DNA of 34,347 nucleotides. Origin: an uncultured Sutterella sp. (lineage in GTDB: Bacteria > Pseudomonadota > Gammaproteobacteria > Burkholderiales > Burkholderiaceae_F). This document shows positions 1-7,683 of this stretch, one piece after another. The DNA lies in NCBI GenBank assembly GCA_900542195.1, contig UQNA01000031.1, positions 1 to 34,347 on the forward strand, written 5' to 3'. Within the stretch, counting starts at the first letter, position 1, and the number at the start of each line of letters is the position of its first letter. The notes below the pieces were generated by a model. It saw nothing but the letters and a program-made list of their open reading frames with translations. It did not search any database and was not told where the DNA came from. The translations under genes and the position numbers were made by a program.

Positions 1-13
1 CTGTCCAATTCCT

Positions 14-33
14 CCTCGGGTTGAAACCCGAGG
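14..33 (+). other. Perfect inverted repeat just upstream of ribD
   Basis: CCTCGGGTT (14-22) pairs with AACCCGAGG (25-33), giving a compact GC-rich hairpin that ends 18 bases before the ribD ATG. No T-run follows, so it is not a classical intrinsic terminator. It could be the end of the upstream transcription unit, an mRNA-stabilising hairpin or a dispersed palindromic repeat. I cannot see an FMN riboswitch in the 51 bases available, but most of such an element would lie outside the window. Confidence 0.5.
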
Positions 34-51
34 TATCCTTGGAGAAGTTAG

Positions 52-1143
52 ATGAGTTTTTCTGATATCAGTTTCATGAAGAGGGCGTTGGCTCTTGCTG
101 AAAACGCCCTGCCGAACTGCCCTCCAAATCCGGCGGTCGGCTGTGTGATCGTAAAAGACCGCAAAATTATCGGCGAGGGATTCACTCAGAAAACGGGGGA
201 GGCTCACGCTGAAGTAATGGCGCTTCGAGACGCTCAATCCAGAGGCGAGAGCGTTGAAGGAGCGACGGTCTACGTTTCGTTGGAACCTTGTTCGCATTAT
301 GGACGGACTCCTCCTTGTGCTTTGGCGTTAATTAACGCAAAAGTCGGGCGCGTAGTTGCAGCTTTGAAAGACCCGAATCCTGCCGTTGCGGGAAGAGGCC
401 TAAAGATGCTCGAAGAGAAGGGAATACAGGTTGAATCCGGTATTTGTGCCGAAGAGGCAGAAGAGATGAATATCGGTTTCTTAAAACGGATGAGAACCGG
501 GCTTCCTTTCGTCCGAAGCAAAATCGCTATGAGTTTGGACGGCGACATTGCGTTAAGCAATGGTCAAAGTAAATGGATTACCGGCAAACTTGCCCGGGAA
601 GACGGTCAGATGTGGAGAGCTCGTGCAGGTGCCATCTTGACGGGTTCAAGCACTGTTGCGGTTGATAATCCGCAGTTGAACGTAAGAATTCCGGGTGTTC
701 AGAGACAGCCTTTGAGAGTCATCGTTGATTCTCATTTGACGCTTAACCCTGAGCTTAGGATTTTTGAGACAGGGCCTGTGCTTTTAGTATGCGCTAGGTA
801 CGATATCGTCCGTGCTCAAGTGTTCGAAGACATGGGTGTAGAGGTTCTGGAACTACCGGGCCCGGATGGCAAAGTAGACTTGCAGGCTTTGATCAAAGAA
901 CTTGCCAGGCGCGAAATCAATGAGATTCATGTTGAAGCCGGCCCGAAATTAAACGGTGCTTTGACTGAACTAGGTCTTATCGACGAGTATCTGATATATA
1001 TGGCTCCTAAGCTTTTGGGAGAGGGGATGCGTGCTTTCCGTTTGCCGTCGTTTCATAATTTGGAGGCAGTCCCTCAACTGGAATTCAAATCGATGCAGAA
1101 AGTTGGCGAAGATGTCAGATTTCAGCTTAGACCGTTAAAATAA
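52..1143 (+). CDS. ribD: Bifunctional riboflavin biosynthesis deaminase/reductase RibD
   Basis: Catalyses steps two and three of riboflavin synthesis: deamination of the diaminopyrimidine made from GTP, then NADPH-dependent reduction of the ribosyl side chain; cytosolic. The N-terminal cytidine-deaminase-like domain (about 1-145) carries the zinc site, with His52-Ala-Glu54 and the PCSHYGRTPPC motif giving Cys80 and Cys89. The C-terminal half (about 146-363) is the RibD reductase domain, with the SLDG and TGSSTVAVDNP stretches expected for the family. The length of 363 residues is typical. GGAG at 41-44 precedes the ATG. It is the first visible gene of the riboflavin cluster, 26 bp before ribE. 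In Burkholderiales nrdR often lies just upstream, but that position is outside the window. Confidence 0.97.
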   Translation: MSFSDISFMKRALALAENALPNCPPNPAVGCVIVKDRKIIGEGFTQKTGEAHAEVMALRDAQSRGESVEGATVYVSLEPCSHYGRTPPCALALINAKVGRVVAALKDPNPAVAGRGLKMLEEKGIQVESGICAEEAEEMNIGFLKRMRTGLPFVRSKIAMSLDGDIALSNGQSKWITGKLAREDGQMWRARAGAILTGSSTVAVDNPQLNVRIPGVQRQPLRVIVDSHLTLNPELRIFETGPVLLVCARYDIVRAQVFEDMGVEVLELPGPDGKVDLQALIKELARREINEIHVEAGPKLNGALTELGLIDEYLIYMAPKLLGEGMRAFRLPSFHNLEAVPQLEFKSMQKVGEDVRFQLRPLK

Positions 1144-1169
1144 GAAGATTAACTTTAGAAAGGAAGAAG

Positions 1170-1775
1170 ATGTTTACAGGAATTATTCAGGCTGTCGGCC
1201 GAATTCGTGACAACGAAGAGATTGGTGATGGATTGAGAATTCACGTAGAAGCTCCGGATTTGGGACTCGACAGTGTGAAGATCGGAGACTCTATCGCTAT
1301 CAACGGCGCATGCATGACCGTAGTTGAGGTCGATGAAAAACGATTCAAAGTTGACGTTTCGGCCGAGTCCTTAGAGAAGACCGCAGGTCTTGACGGCTGG
1401 GGCTACGTAAACCTTGAAAAAGCCATGAGACTCGGCGATCGTCTTGACGGCCATATCGTCAGCGGCCACGTTGACGGTGTCGGCGAAGTCGAAGTGATGG
1501 AACAGAAGGCAGAATCCTGGCATTTGGTTGTCAGATGCCCGATGAAGCTCGCAAAATTCCTGGCATACAAAGGATCAATCACCATCAACGGCGTCTCTTT
1601 GACAATTAACTCCGTTGAAGATACTCCCGCCGGAACAAGAGTTTCCATTAACTTGATTCCTCATACTTTCGAACACACTTCTTTCAAGTACACCAAGAAG
1701 CGTGATCTAGTCAATGTTGAGGTGGATACCGTTGCTCGCTACATTGAGCGTATGTACTCATTGTCACATTGCTAA
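1170..1775 (+). CDS. ribE: Riboflavin synthase, alpha subunit
   Basis: Converts two molecules of 6,7-dimethyl-8-ribityllumazine to riboflavin plus the pyrimidinedione; cytosolic trimer. The protein opens with the family signature MFTGIIQ and has the internal duplication of two lumazine-binding domains: the first (about 1-97) contains INGACMTV and the second (about 98-195) contains INGVSLTIN. The GHIVSGHVDG stretch joins the two. At 201 residues it is normal length. AAAGGAAG sits just before the ATG. It follows ribD by 26 bp, so the two are presumably co-transcribed. In many Burkholderiales ribBA comes next; here it is missing and a hairpin follows. The symbol ribC is used for the same enzyme in some species. 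Confidence 0.97.
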   Translation: MFTGIIQAVGRIRDNEEIGDGLRIHVEAPDLGLDSVKIGDSIAINGACMTVVEVDEKRFKVDVSAESLEKTAGLDGWGYVNLEKAMRLGDRLDGHIVSGHVDGVGEVEVMEQKAESWHLVVRCPMKLAKFLAYKGSITINGVSLTINSVEDTPAGTRVSINLIPHTFEHTSFKYTKKRDLVNVEVDTVARYIERMYSLSHC

Positions 1776-1800
1776 TTATTTTTGAAAATTAAATATTCTG

Positions 1801-1846
1801 GGTGCTTAAGAAGGTGCGAAGAAAACTCCTTCTAAGCACCGCTTTG
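1801..1846 (+). terminator. Hairpin between ribE and ribH, possible terminator or attenuator
   Basis: GGTGCTTAAGAAGG (1801-1814) pairs with CCTTCTAAGCACC (1828-1840), a 13-bp stem with one bulged A and a 13-base loop. The tail is only GCTTTGTT, a weak U-tract. It lies 26 bp after the ribE stop and 41 bp before ribH, so it could terminate ribDE transcription, act as a partial terminator setting the RibE:RibH ratio, or be a processing and stability hairpin. Confidence 0.6.
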
Positions 1847-1881
1847 TTAGAATCAAAAAATCTCTTTTCTAGGAGTCAGTT

Positions 1882-2367
1882 GTGGCTATTAATTTCATTG
1901 AACCAAATAAAGACGGAAGCGCATTAAGAGTCGGTATCGTTGTTGCAAGATTTAACGAGTGGGCCTGCAACGCCATGCTCGAAGCTTGTCTTGCTCAATT
2001 GAAGAATCTTGGAGTTAAGGAAGAAAACATTACTGTCGTAACAGTTCCCGGCGCTCTTGAGATCCCGTTTGCACTTTACCAGCTTTACGAATCCACGGAA
2101 TTGGAAGCCATGGTCGCAATTGGCTGTGTTATCAGAGGCGAAACTTATCATTTCGAATTAGTTGCTAACGAGTCCTCCAGAGGCATTACCGACATGATTG
2201 GCGCCGAAGCTATTTCTATTGCTAACTGCATTCTGACTGTTGAAAACGAAGAACAGGCAAAAGCAAGAGTTGTAGAAAAAGGTACGGACGCTGCTAATGT
2301 TGCCGTAGAAATGGGTAACTTAAAAGTAAGAACTGACAAACTGCTTGGCTACGGACAAGCCGAGTAG
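1882..2367 (+). CDS. ribH: 6,7-dimethyl-8-ribityllumazine synthase
   Basis: Condenses the ribitylamino-uracil made by RibD with 3,4-dihydroxybutanone 4-phosphate, the penultimate step of riboflavin synthesis; cytosolic, normally an icosahedral or decameric shell. Recognisable motifs are the substrate-binding PGALEIP (about 55-61) and RGETYHFELVANESSRGI, which contains the catalytic His. The 161-residue length fits the family. The start is GTG, supported by AGGAG (1871-1875) six bases upstream; there is no better ATG. A hairpin-containing gap separates it from ribE, and nusB follows 19 bp after its stop, the usual ribH-nusB pairing of proteobacteria. Confidence 0.97.
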   Translation: MAINFIEPNKDGSALRVGIVVARFNEWACNAMLEACLAQLKNLGVKEENITVVTVPGALEIPFALYQLYESTELEAMVAIGCVIRGETYHFELVANESSRGITDMIGAEAISIANCILTVENEEQAKARVVEKGTDAANVAVEMGNLKVRTDKLLGYGQAE

Positions 2368-2386
2368 TAAACAAGGAATAACGAAG

Positions 2387-2848
2387 ATGGCATCACAGCA
2401 ATCTGACTCTCCTGTTGCCAAGAAACGCGGCGGCAGAAGTGCACGCAGACGTGCAAGAGAGTTTGCTCTTCAAGGCATTTATCAATGGCTTTTAACCGGA
2501 AATGATCCGGACGGTATCGATCTCAACATTTACGAGATGGAAGGTTTCTCTGAAACCGATTCTGATTTTTATCGCGAATTGTTCCACGGTGCCGTTGAAG
2601 ACTTTGCCGGACTTGAAGAGGTTTACCAAAAACATTTGGATCGCGAAACCAAGAGCCTTTCTCCGGTCGAAAGAGCTATTCTTTTGATTGGTACCTATGA
2701 GTTGAAGCATACAACTACACCTTATCGTGTTGTTATTAACGAAGGTGTCGAGCTTGCTAAGAGCTTTGGCGGTACAGACGGTTTCCGTTATGTCAACGGC
2801 GTTCTGGATAAATTGGTTCCGGAACTTCGTCCGCACGAAGCTAGATAA
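2387..2848 (+). CDS. nusB: Transcription antitermination factor NusB
   Basis: Binds boxA of rRNA and phage leader transcripts together with NusE (ribosomal protein S10) to suppress Rho-dependent termination. An all-helical protein of 153 residues: a basic N-terminus (KKRGGRSARRRAREFALQG), the SPVERAILLIGTYEL helix and the VVINEGVELAKSFGG..FVNG-type C-terminal region are characteristic. I place the start at ATG 2387, with AAGGA (2373-2377) upstream. An in-frame TTG at 2345 would overlap ribH and has no better ribosome site. The stop overlaps the thiL start by one base (TAATG), so translation is probably coupled. Confidence 0.95.
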   Translation: MASQQSDSPVAKKRGGRSARRRAREFALQGIYQWLLTGNDPDGIDLNIYEMEGFSETDSDFYRELFHGAVEDFAGLEEVYQKHLDRETKSLSPVERAILLIGTYELKHTTTPYRVVINEGVELAKSFGGTDGFRYVNGVLDKLVPELRPHEAR

Positions 2849-3885
2849 TGCCGGCAGATGCAGACGACAGTCCGTGTAGTATCTCGGAGGGCCAGGGATC
2901 TCTTGACGAATTTTCTTTGATCAAGAGATTCTTTGTTCGTCCGGAGATAGGTGCGGGCGCTTGGCCTTCCTCTTCGATCGGAGACGATTGCGCCATCCTT
3001 ACTATTGGGGCCGTGAAGTTAGCTGTCACCGCAGATATGATGGCTTTAGGCACTCATTTTCTTGATGATGCCGATCCTTATACGGTCGGCAGAAAAGCTT
3101 TGGCCGTTAATTTGTCAGATTTGGCAGCGGCCGGAGCCTCTCCAAAAGCTTTTTTCCTCTCTATTGCACTTCCTGAAGCCGACCCTGTGTGGCTAAAAGG
3201 TTTTTCTAAAGGCCTCTTTGAGGAAGCTGAGAGATTTCATTGCCCTTTGCGCGGCGGAGACACAACCAAAACAGCATCCGTTAACGGTTTGCCGGGAAAG
3301 ACTTGCATTTCTATCTGCGCTATGGGAGAAGTTGAAGGTGATTCTTATATGACCCGTGGAGGGGCTAAACCGGGCGATGACATTTGGGTCTCGGGAACTC
3401 CGGGAGATGCCTACGCGGCCTTGGGTTCAATCTGGGGTCAGTTTGAAGTTCCCGTAAACGATTTCTCTTATTTCAAAGCACGCATGGATACGCCGACGCC
3501 GAGAGTTGAGCTTGGACAAAAATTAAAAAGCGTGGCTACGGCCTGTTGTGATATTTCCGACGGTCTGGTTGGAGATTTGGGACATATTCTTGAGAGATCA
3601 AAGGTTTCAGCAATTTTGTACTGGAAAGATTTTCCGCGTTCCGAGCAAATGAAACGGCTCCCTGAGAAAGTCCAGAGAAGGTGTGTCCTTTCGGGCGGCG
3701 ATGATTACGAACTTCTGTTTACGGCACCGAAGAATAAACGATCTCAGATCGAGAACCTTAATGAGGGAGGAGCCGTCAAAGTGACGAGAATAGGAGAAAT
3801 TGTCCCGGCGGTTGAACCTCTGCGTGTATTGGATCAAGACGGAAAGTCCATTGAGCTGTCGAAAAGTTTTAATCACTTTGCATGA
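2848..3885 (+). CDS. thiL: Thiamine-monophosphate kinase
   Basis: Phosphorylates thiamine monophosphate to thiamine diphosphate using ATP; cytosolic, of the PurM/HypE/SelD fold family. Visible motifs in order: IGDDCAIL (ATP and metal site), ADMM..GTHF, LAVNLSDLAAAGASP, RGGDTTKT, CDISDGLVGDLGHI and SGGDDYELLFT near the C-terminus. At 345 residues it is a little longer than the E. coli enzyme because of an N-terminal extension of about 20 residues. Its ATG overlaps the last base of nusB, and pgpA begins three bases after its stop. The nusB-thiL-pgpA order is conserved in proteobacteria. Confidence 0.96.
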   Translation: MPADADDSPCSISEGQGSLDEFSLIKRFFVRPEIGAGAWPSSSIGDDCAILTIGAVKLAVTADMMALGTHFLDDADPYTVGRKALAVNLSDLAAAGASPKAFFLSIALPEADPVWLKGFSKGLFEEAERFHCPLRGGDTTKTASVNGLPGKTCISICAMGEVEGDSYMTRGGAKPGDDIWVSGTPGDAYAALGSIWGQFEVPVNDFSYFKARMDTPTPRVELGQKLKSVATACCDISDGLVGDLGHILERSKVSAILYWKDFPRSEQMKRLPEKVQRRCVLSGGDDYELLFTAPKNKRSQIENLNEGGAVKVTRIGEIVPAVEPLRVLDQDGKSIELSKSFNHFA

Positions 3886-3888
3886 ACC

Positions 3889-4422
3889 ATGAAAGATTAT
3901 TCTGTCACTGCGCCAAGTATTAAAGAGGTTTACAAGAACCCATGGCTGATATTTACGACTTTTTTCGGAGCGGGCTGTTTAACACCGGGGCCCGGAACAT
4001 GGGGGTCGTTTGCAGCATGGTTGGCCTTTCTTATTTTGGAGCCTTTGGGCGGAAGAGGGCTGATGTGGATTCTGACGATTCTATGTTTTATTGTTGGAGT
4101 TATCGCCATTCCGAAGTGCGAGGCGGTGTTAAAAAAAATGGATCACGGTTCAATCGTGATCGACGAAGTGGTTGCCGTTTGGTTAGTGCTTCTTCTTTGT
4201 CCGACCGGTTTGTTTTGGCAATTAGCCGGTGTATTGGTGTTTAGATTTTTTGACATTGTTAAATTGCCTCCAGCAGCCGGACTTGATAATGGTTCCCAAT
4301 CTGGCTGGACGGTAATGATTGATGATGTTTTTGCAGCTTTGTATACGCTTTTGGTTGTCAACGGGGTCGCATGGCTGCTTGTGTATTTCCTTAATGCAGA
4401 ACTAATGTGGAAGGTTTTCTAA
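3889..4422 (+). CDS. pgpA: Phosphatidylglycerophosphatase A
   Basis: Dephosphorylates phosphatidylglycerol phosphate to phosphatidylglycerol in the inner membrane. The 177-residue protein has four hydrophobic segments and the family motifs FGAGCLTPGPGTWGS (about 25-39), VIDEVVAVW (about 87-95), FRFFDIVKLPP and MIDDVFAALYT near the C-terminus; the acidic residues in the last two are typical of PgpA catalytic and metal positions. It is nested tightly between thiL (3 bp gap) and pncC (one-base overlap), suggesting a single transcript. Confidence 0.93.
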   Translation: MKDYSVTAPSIKEVYKNPWLIFTTFFGAGCLTPGPGTWGSFAAWLAFLILEPLGGRGLMWILTILCFIVGVIAIPKCEAVLKKMDHGSIVIDEVVAVWLVLLLCPTGLFWQLAGVLVFRFFDIVKLPPAAGLDNGSQSGWTVMIDDVFAALYTLLVVNGVAWLLVYFLNAELMWKVF

Positions 4423-4910
4423 TGAAAAACGAATTAAAAGCAAAGATTGCCGACCTGGCAGATGTATTAAAAGACCGTAATTTGAAAGTTGCGACTGCCG
4501 AGTCTTGCACCGGCGGCATGATTGCAGCTGCCTTGACCGAGCTTCCCGGAGCAAGCGACTGGTTTGACAGAGGCTTTGTGACTTATAACAACACAGCAAA
4601 GCATGAAATGTTGGGAGTGTCTCAAAGCATTTTGGAAAAGTATGGCGCCGTCAGCAACGACTGTGTTGCTCAAATGGTTGTAGGAGCTTTAAAGAACTCT
4701 AATGCCCAAGTTGCGGTAGCCGTTAGCGGCATTGCAGGCCCCGGCGGTGAAGAACCGGGCAAGCCTGTGGGAACTGTTTTCTTAGGTTGGGGTCTTAAAG
4801 ACGAAATGCCGAATATTATTCGCTTCCATTTTGAAGGCGACAGACAGCAAGTCAGAGAGCAGTGTGTTGAAGAGGCTGTCAATGGGTTATTGGATTTACT
4901 GAAAGGTTAA
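4422..4910 (+). CDS. pncC: Nicotinamide-nucleotide amidohydrolase, stand-alone CinA C-terminal domain
   Basis: Hydrolyses nicotinamide mononucleotide to nicotinate mononucleotide in the pyridine nucleotide salvage cycle. The 162-residue protein consists only of the CinA C-terminal domain and lacks the N-terminal MoaB-like domain. Motifs: ATAESCTGGMIAAALTELPGAS (positions about 25-46; the Ser of SCTGG is the likely nucleophile), FVTYNNTAKHEMLGV, and AVSGIAGPGG..GKPVGTVFLGW. I chose ATG 4422, which overlaps the pgpA stop as TAATG with GGAAGG upstream, over the in-frame GTG at 4407. The pgpA-cinA pairing is common in beta- and gammaproteobacteria. Confidence 0.92.
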   Translation: MKNELKAKIADLADVLKDRNLKVATAESCTGGMIAAALTELPGASDWFDRGFVTYNNTAKHEMLGVSQSILEKYGAVSNDCVAQMVVGALKNSNAQVAVAVSGIAGPGGEEPGKPVGTVFLGWGLKDEMPNIIRFHFEGDRQQVREQCVEEAVNGLLDLLKG

Positions 4911-4912
4911 AA

Positions 4913-6238
4913 ATGAGCGTCTGGATAGATGTCGGCTGTTTATTCTTATTGATTTGTCTGAATGGCTTTTTTGCCATGAGCGAAATTGCCATTGTGACAG
5001 CCCGGCGTACCAAACTACAAATGCTTGCTGAAGATGATGCACCGGGAGCAAAGCTGGCTCTGATGCTCTCTGAAAATCCGACAAGGGCTTTATCGACAAT
5101 TCAAGTGGGCATTACTTCTATCGGGATTTTGTCCGGTATTGTGGGTGAGTCCGCACTTGTCGATCCTCTCTCTAAGGTGTTGACCGAGACTTTTCCGCTA
5201 AACGAAGCGACTGCTCGCGGCTTAGCCATGGCTTGTGTGGTAATCGGCATTACTTATTTCTCCATCGTCATCGGTGAGCTTGTGCCCAAGAGAGTTGGCC
5301 AGATTGCCGCTGATGCTATCGCAAGATTTGTAGCCAAACCAATTCATTGGCTCGCTTTCATTGCGCTTCCATTTGTCAAATTGCTTTCAGTTTCTACTGA
5401 GTCTTTACTGAAGTTACTTGGTATTCAAAATAACAGTCAGCAGCTGACTGAAGAAGAAATTCACTCGATGATTGAAGAAGGCGGAGAAACCGGCGTGTTG
5501 GATGCTCAAGAGCACACGATGGTCAGAAATGTATTCCGTCTGGATGACAGACTAGTCGCCTCTTTAATGATTCCAAGAAGTGAAGTGGAATTCATTGATC
5601 TGCAGGACAGCAGAGAAGTTAATATGGAGAAGATTTTGAATTCTCCTTATTCTCGTCTGCCGGTCTGCGACGGCGGTTTGGACGAAGTTAAGGGCATTGT
5701 GACGACTCGCCAGCTTCTTAAGCAAATGGTTCAGACCGGAAAGCCTAACTTCAAGGCTCAGGATCAATATGAACCGCTGGTTTTCGTACCGGAATCTTTA
5801 ACCGGTATGGAGCTGTTGGAGAATTTTAGAAAGAATTCTGCTTCTTTAGCTTTTGTGGTTGATGAATACGGAGCAATACTCGGCTTGGTAACTCCCCACG
5901 ATGTGCTGGAAGCTATTGCCGGAGAATTTACTCCGACTACTCCGGAAGATGCCCAAATTATCAAAAAAGGCGAGAACTCTTTCGAAGTGGACGGCTTGCT
6001 TCCTATTCCGGAGTTGAAGGACTTGCTCGATATCGATGAAGTTCCGGAAGAAGAGGAAGACCATTACACCACAGTTGGAGGCATGGTGATGTTCTTGCTC
6101 GAAAGAATTCCTCGTCAGGGTGACAAGGTCAAATGGGATGGCTGGGAGTTCTATGTTTTAGAAATGGACGGACGACGTCTTGACAGAATCTTGATTTCTA
6201 AGCTTCCGGAAGAGAATTCTTCTGAGAAAACATCTTAA
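4913..6238 (+). CDS. CNNM/CorC-type membrane protein with CBS domains (hemolysin family, HlyC/CorC)
   Basis: A 441-residue inner-membrane protein with the standard layout: DUF21 (CNNM) transmembrane domain (about 1-195, with the conserved GELVPKRVG stretch), a tandem CBS pair (about 215-340) and a C-terminal CorC_HlyC domain (about 355-435). Family members are implicated in Mg2+/Co2+ export or metal and acid tolerance, and the 'hemolysin' name is historical. Two bases separate it from pncC, so it is probably the last gene of the ribD-to-here unit; a strong terminator follows. The precise ion and direction of transport cannot be read from sequence. Confidence 0.88.
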   Translation: MSVWIDVGCLFLLICLNGFFAMSEIAIVTARRTKLQMLAEDDAPGAKLALMLSENPTRALSTIQVGITSIGILSGIVGESALVDPLSKVLTETFPLNEATARGLAMACVVIGITYFSIVIGELVPKRVGQIAADAIARFVAKPIHWLAFIALPFVKLLSVSTESLLKLLGIQNNSQQLTEEEIHSMIEEGGETGVLDAQEHTMVRNVFRLDDRLVASLMIPRSEVEFIDLQDSREVNMEKILNSPYSRLPVCDGGLDEVKGIVTTRQLLKQMVQTGKPNFKAQDQYEPLVFVPESLTGMELLENFRKNSASLAFVVDEYGAILGLVTPHDVLEAIAGEFTPTTPEDAQIIKKGENSFEVDGLLPIPELKDLLDIDEVPEEEEDHYTTVGGMVMFLLERIPRQGDKVKWDGWEFYVLEMDGRRLDRILISKLPEENSSEKTS

Positions 6239-6258
6239 ATTACTCGTAAGACAGCACG

Positions 6259-6304
6259 AAGCTGCAGAGAACTTCTACAAAAACGGAGGTTCCTGCAGCT
6301 TTTA
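6259..6304 (+). terminator. Intrinsic terminator after the CBS membrane protein gene
   Basis: AAGCTGCAG (6259-6267) pairs with CTGCAGCTT (6293-6301), extended by GAAC/GTTC inside the stem after one mismatch, and followed by TTTTACTTT. It sits 20 bp after the stop. The remaining bases up to 6520 hold no convincing gene. They presumably contain the promoter of the AEC transporter gene, but I could not assign -35/-10 boxes with confidence. Confidence 0.8.
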
Positions 6305-6520
6305 CTTTGCATCAAGCAAGATTGTTCTTTTGATTGCGATGCAGAACGATCGGACATCTCCTAAAGTCATTGCGTCATACAAAATTCGCTGCTTCAGGCA
6401 ATGAATTCATGAATAACAGCCGTGCAGACTTTCACTGCTAACACGGAAAAAGATTGTCCTTAAGAGATAGAGAGGACTGAAGGTGAGTTAGACTTAAACA
6501 GCCTCAGGAGAAAAATAAGA

Positions 6521-7489
6521 ATGCTAGCCTCAACGATATTACAGTCCATCTCCGCGCTTTTTGTTTTATTGACCATTATTGGCTTTGGAGTCTGGCTGTC
6601 TAGAAAAAGATATTTTGATCAGCCGTCTAGTCGCGCAACTGTTTCGAAGTTAGTAAACACTTCAATTCCATGCTTTCTGTTCTATTCGGTAATTTCAAAA
6701 TTTTCTCACGATGAGTTACTGAATCTTTTGACTTTTGCGGGAGTCCCGTTTCTAACCGTTGCTATTAATTATTTTATTTCTCTGCTCTTTATCCGCTTAG
6801 GTTGGGTAAGACCTCATTTGAAAGGGACTTTTATCGCAGCTTTTTCAGCGGCAACCGTTTTATTTGTCGGCGTGCCTTTAGTGTCGACGATGTATGGTTC
6901 AGACGGTATTCCGTACTTATTGGTGTACTTCTTTGCCAACTGCGTGTTTATTTGGACGGTTGGTCTTTTTAATATTCAGATGGACGGAGTGCGTAAAGGA
7001 ACGGGAGTTGCTCCTAAAATTATTTCGCTTAAAGGTTTGAGGATGCTTTTGTCTCCTCCATTATTGGCGTTCCTTTTAGGTCTTGCAGTGGTTCTTTCTT
7101 CAATAACGGTTCCAAATTTCATCCAAGTTTCGACTCGCTACTTAGGCCAGCTGACGACACCGTTAGCCCTTATCTTTGTAGGCATTACTATTCACCAAAT
7201 TGGAGTGGATAAGTTAAGAAAGATGCCGAGAGAGGTTTGGCTTGTTCTTCTGTCCTGCTTTGTGATACGGCCGCTGGTGATGTACTTATGCACAATGCCG
7301 CTGGATATGGATCCCCTTATGCGGAAGTGTTTCATCCTTGCTTCAGCTTTGCCGGTTTCTTCCGTGATTGCCGTCTTGTCCAAAGGGTACGGAGGAGATG
7401 AAGAATTCGCCTCAGAAGCTATCGGAGCCTCTACCGTTGGAATGATTGTTGTTCTGCCCTTCTTACTGATAGCAGTCAACCTGATCTAG
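6521..7489 (+). CDS. AEC-family (auxin efflux carrier-like) transporter
   Basis: A 322-residue integral membrane protein with about ten hydrophobic helices in two five-helix halves, as in the AEC family (bacterial members include putative malonate and other organic-acid carriers). Features supporting the family: N-terminal helix followed by SKLVNTSIPCFLFYSVISKF, the mid-protein LLSPPLLAFLLGLAVVLS, LTTPLALIFVGI, and the C-terminal LASALPVSSVIAVLSKGYG..EFASEAIGASTVG signature. CAGGAG (6505-6510) precedes the ATG by ten bases. It stands alone between a terminator and a non-coding stretch, so context does not reveal the substrate. Confidence 0.87.
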   Translation: MLASTILQSISALFVLLTIIGFGVWLSRKRYFDQPSSRATVSKLVNTSIPCFLFYSVISKFSHDELLNLLTFAGVPFLTVAINYFISLLFIRLGWVRPHLKGTFIAAFSAATVLFVGVPLVSTMYGSDGIPYLLVYFFANCVFIWTVGLFNIQMDGVRKGTGVAPKIISLKGLRMLLSPPLLAFLLGLAVVLSSITVPNFIQVSTRYLGQLTTPLALIFVGITIHQIGVDKLRKMPREVWLVLLSCFVIRPLVMYLCTMPLDMDPLMRKCFILASALPVSSVIAVLSKGYGGDEEFASEAIGASTVGMIVVLPFLLIAVNLI

Positions 7490-7683
7490 GCAGTTCTAAA
7501 AATATTTTGTCGAAATCAAACAAAAGCGCTTCCAGATGTAATCGGCTGGGCGATAGTTAAGGCTCCGTTACAAATTGGATCGCTCCTAATGGTGCGTTCT
7601 ATGTACCTAAAGCGTTACGCTCATCTATCTTTGTACTGGTAATTCCTAAGATCCTAAAAAATACAAAAAAGATGGGTGAGGTA

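Noticed and set aside
1..51. FMN riboswitch upstream of ribD
   Set aside because: Only 51 bases are visible and they show a simple hairpin, not the conserved RFN core.
3942..4244. A second frame inside pgpA
   Set aside because: The pgpA frame carries all the family motifs; the alternative has none.
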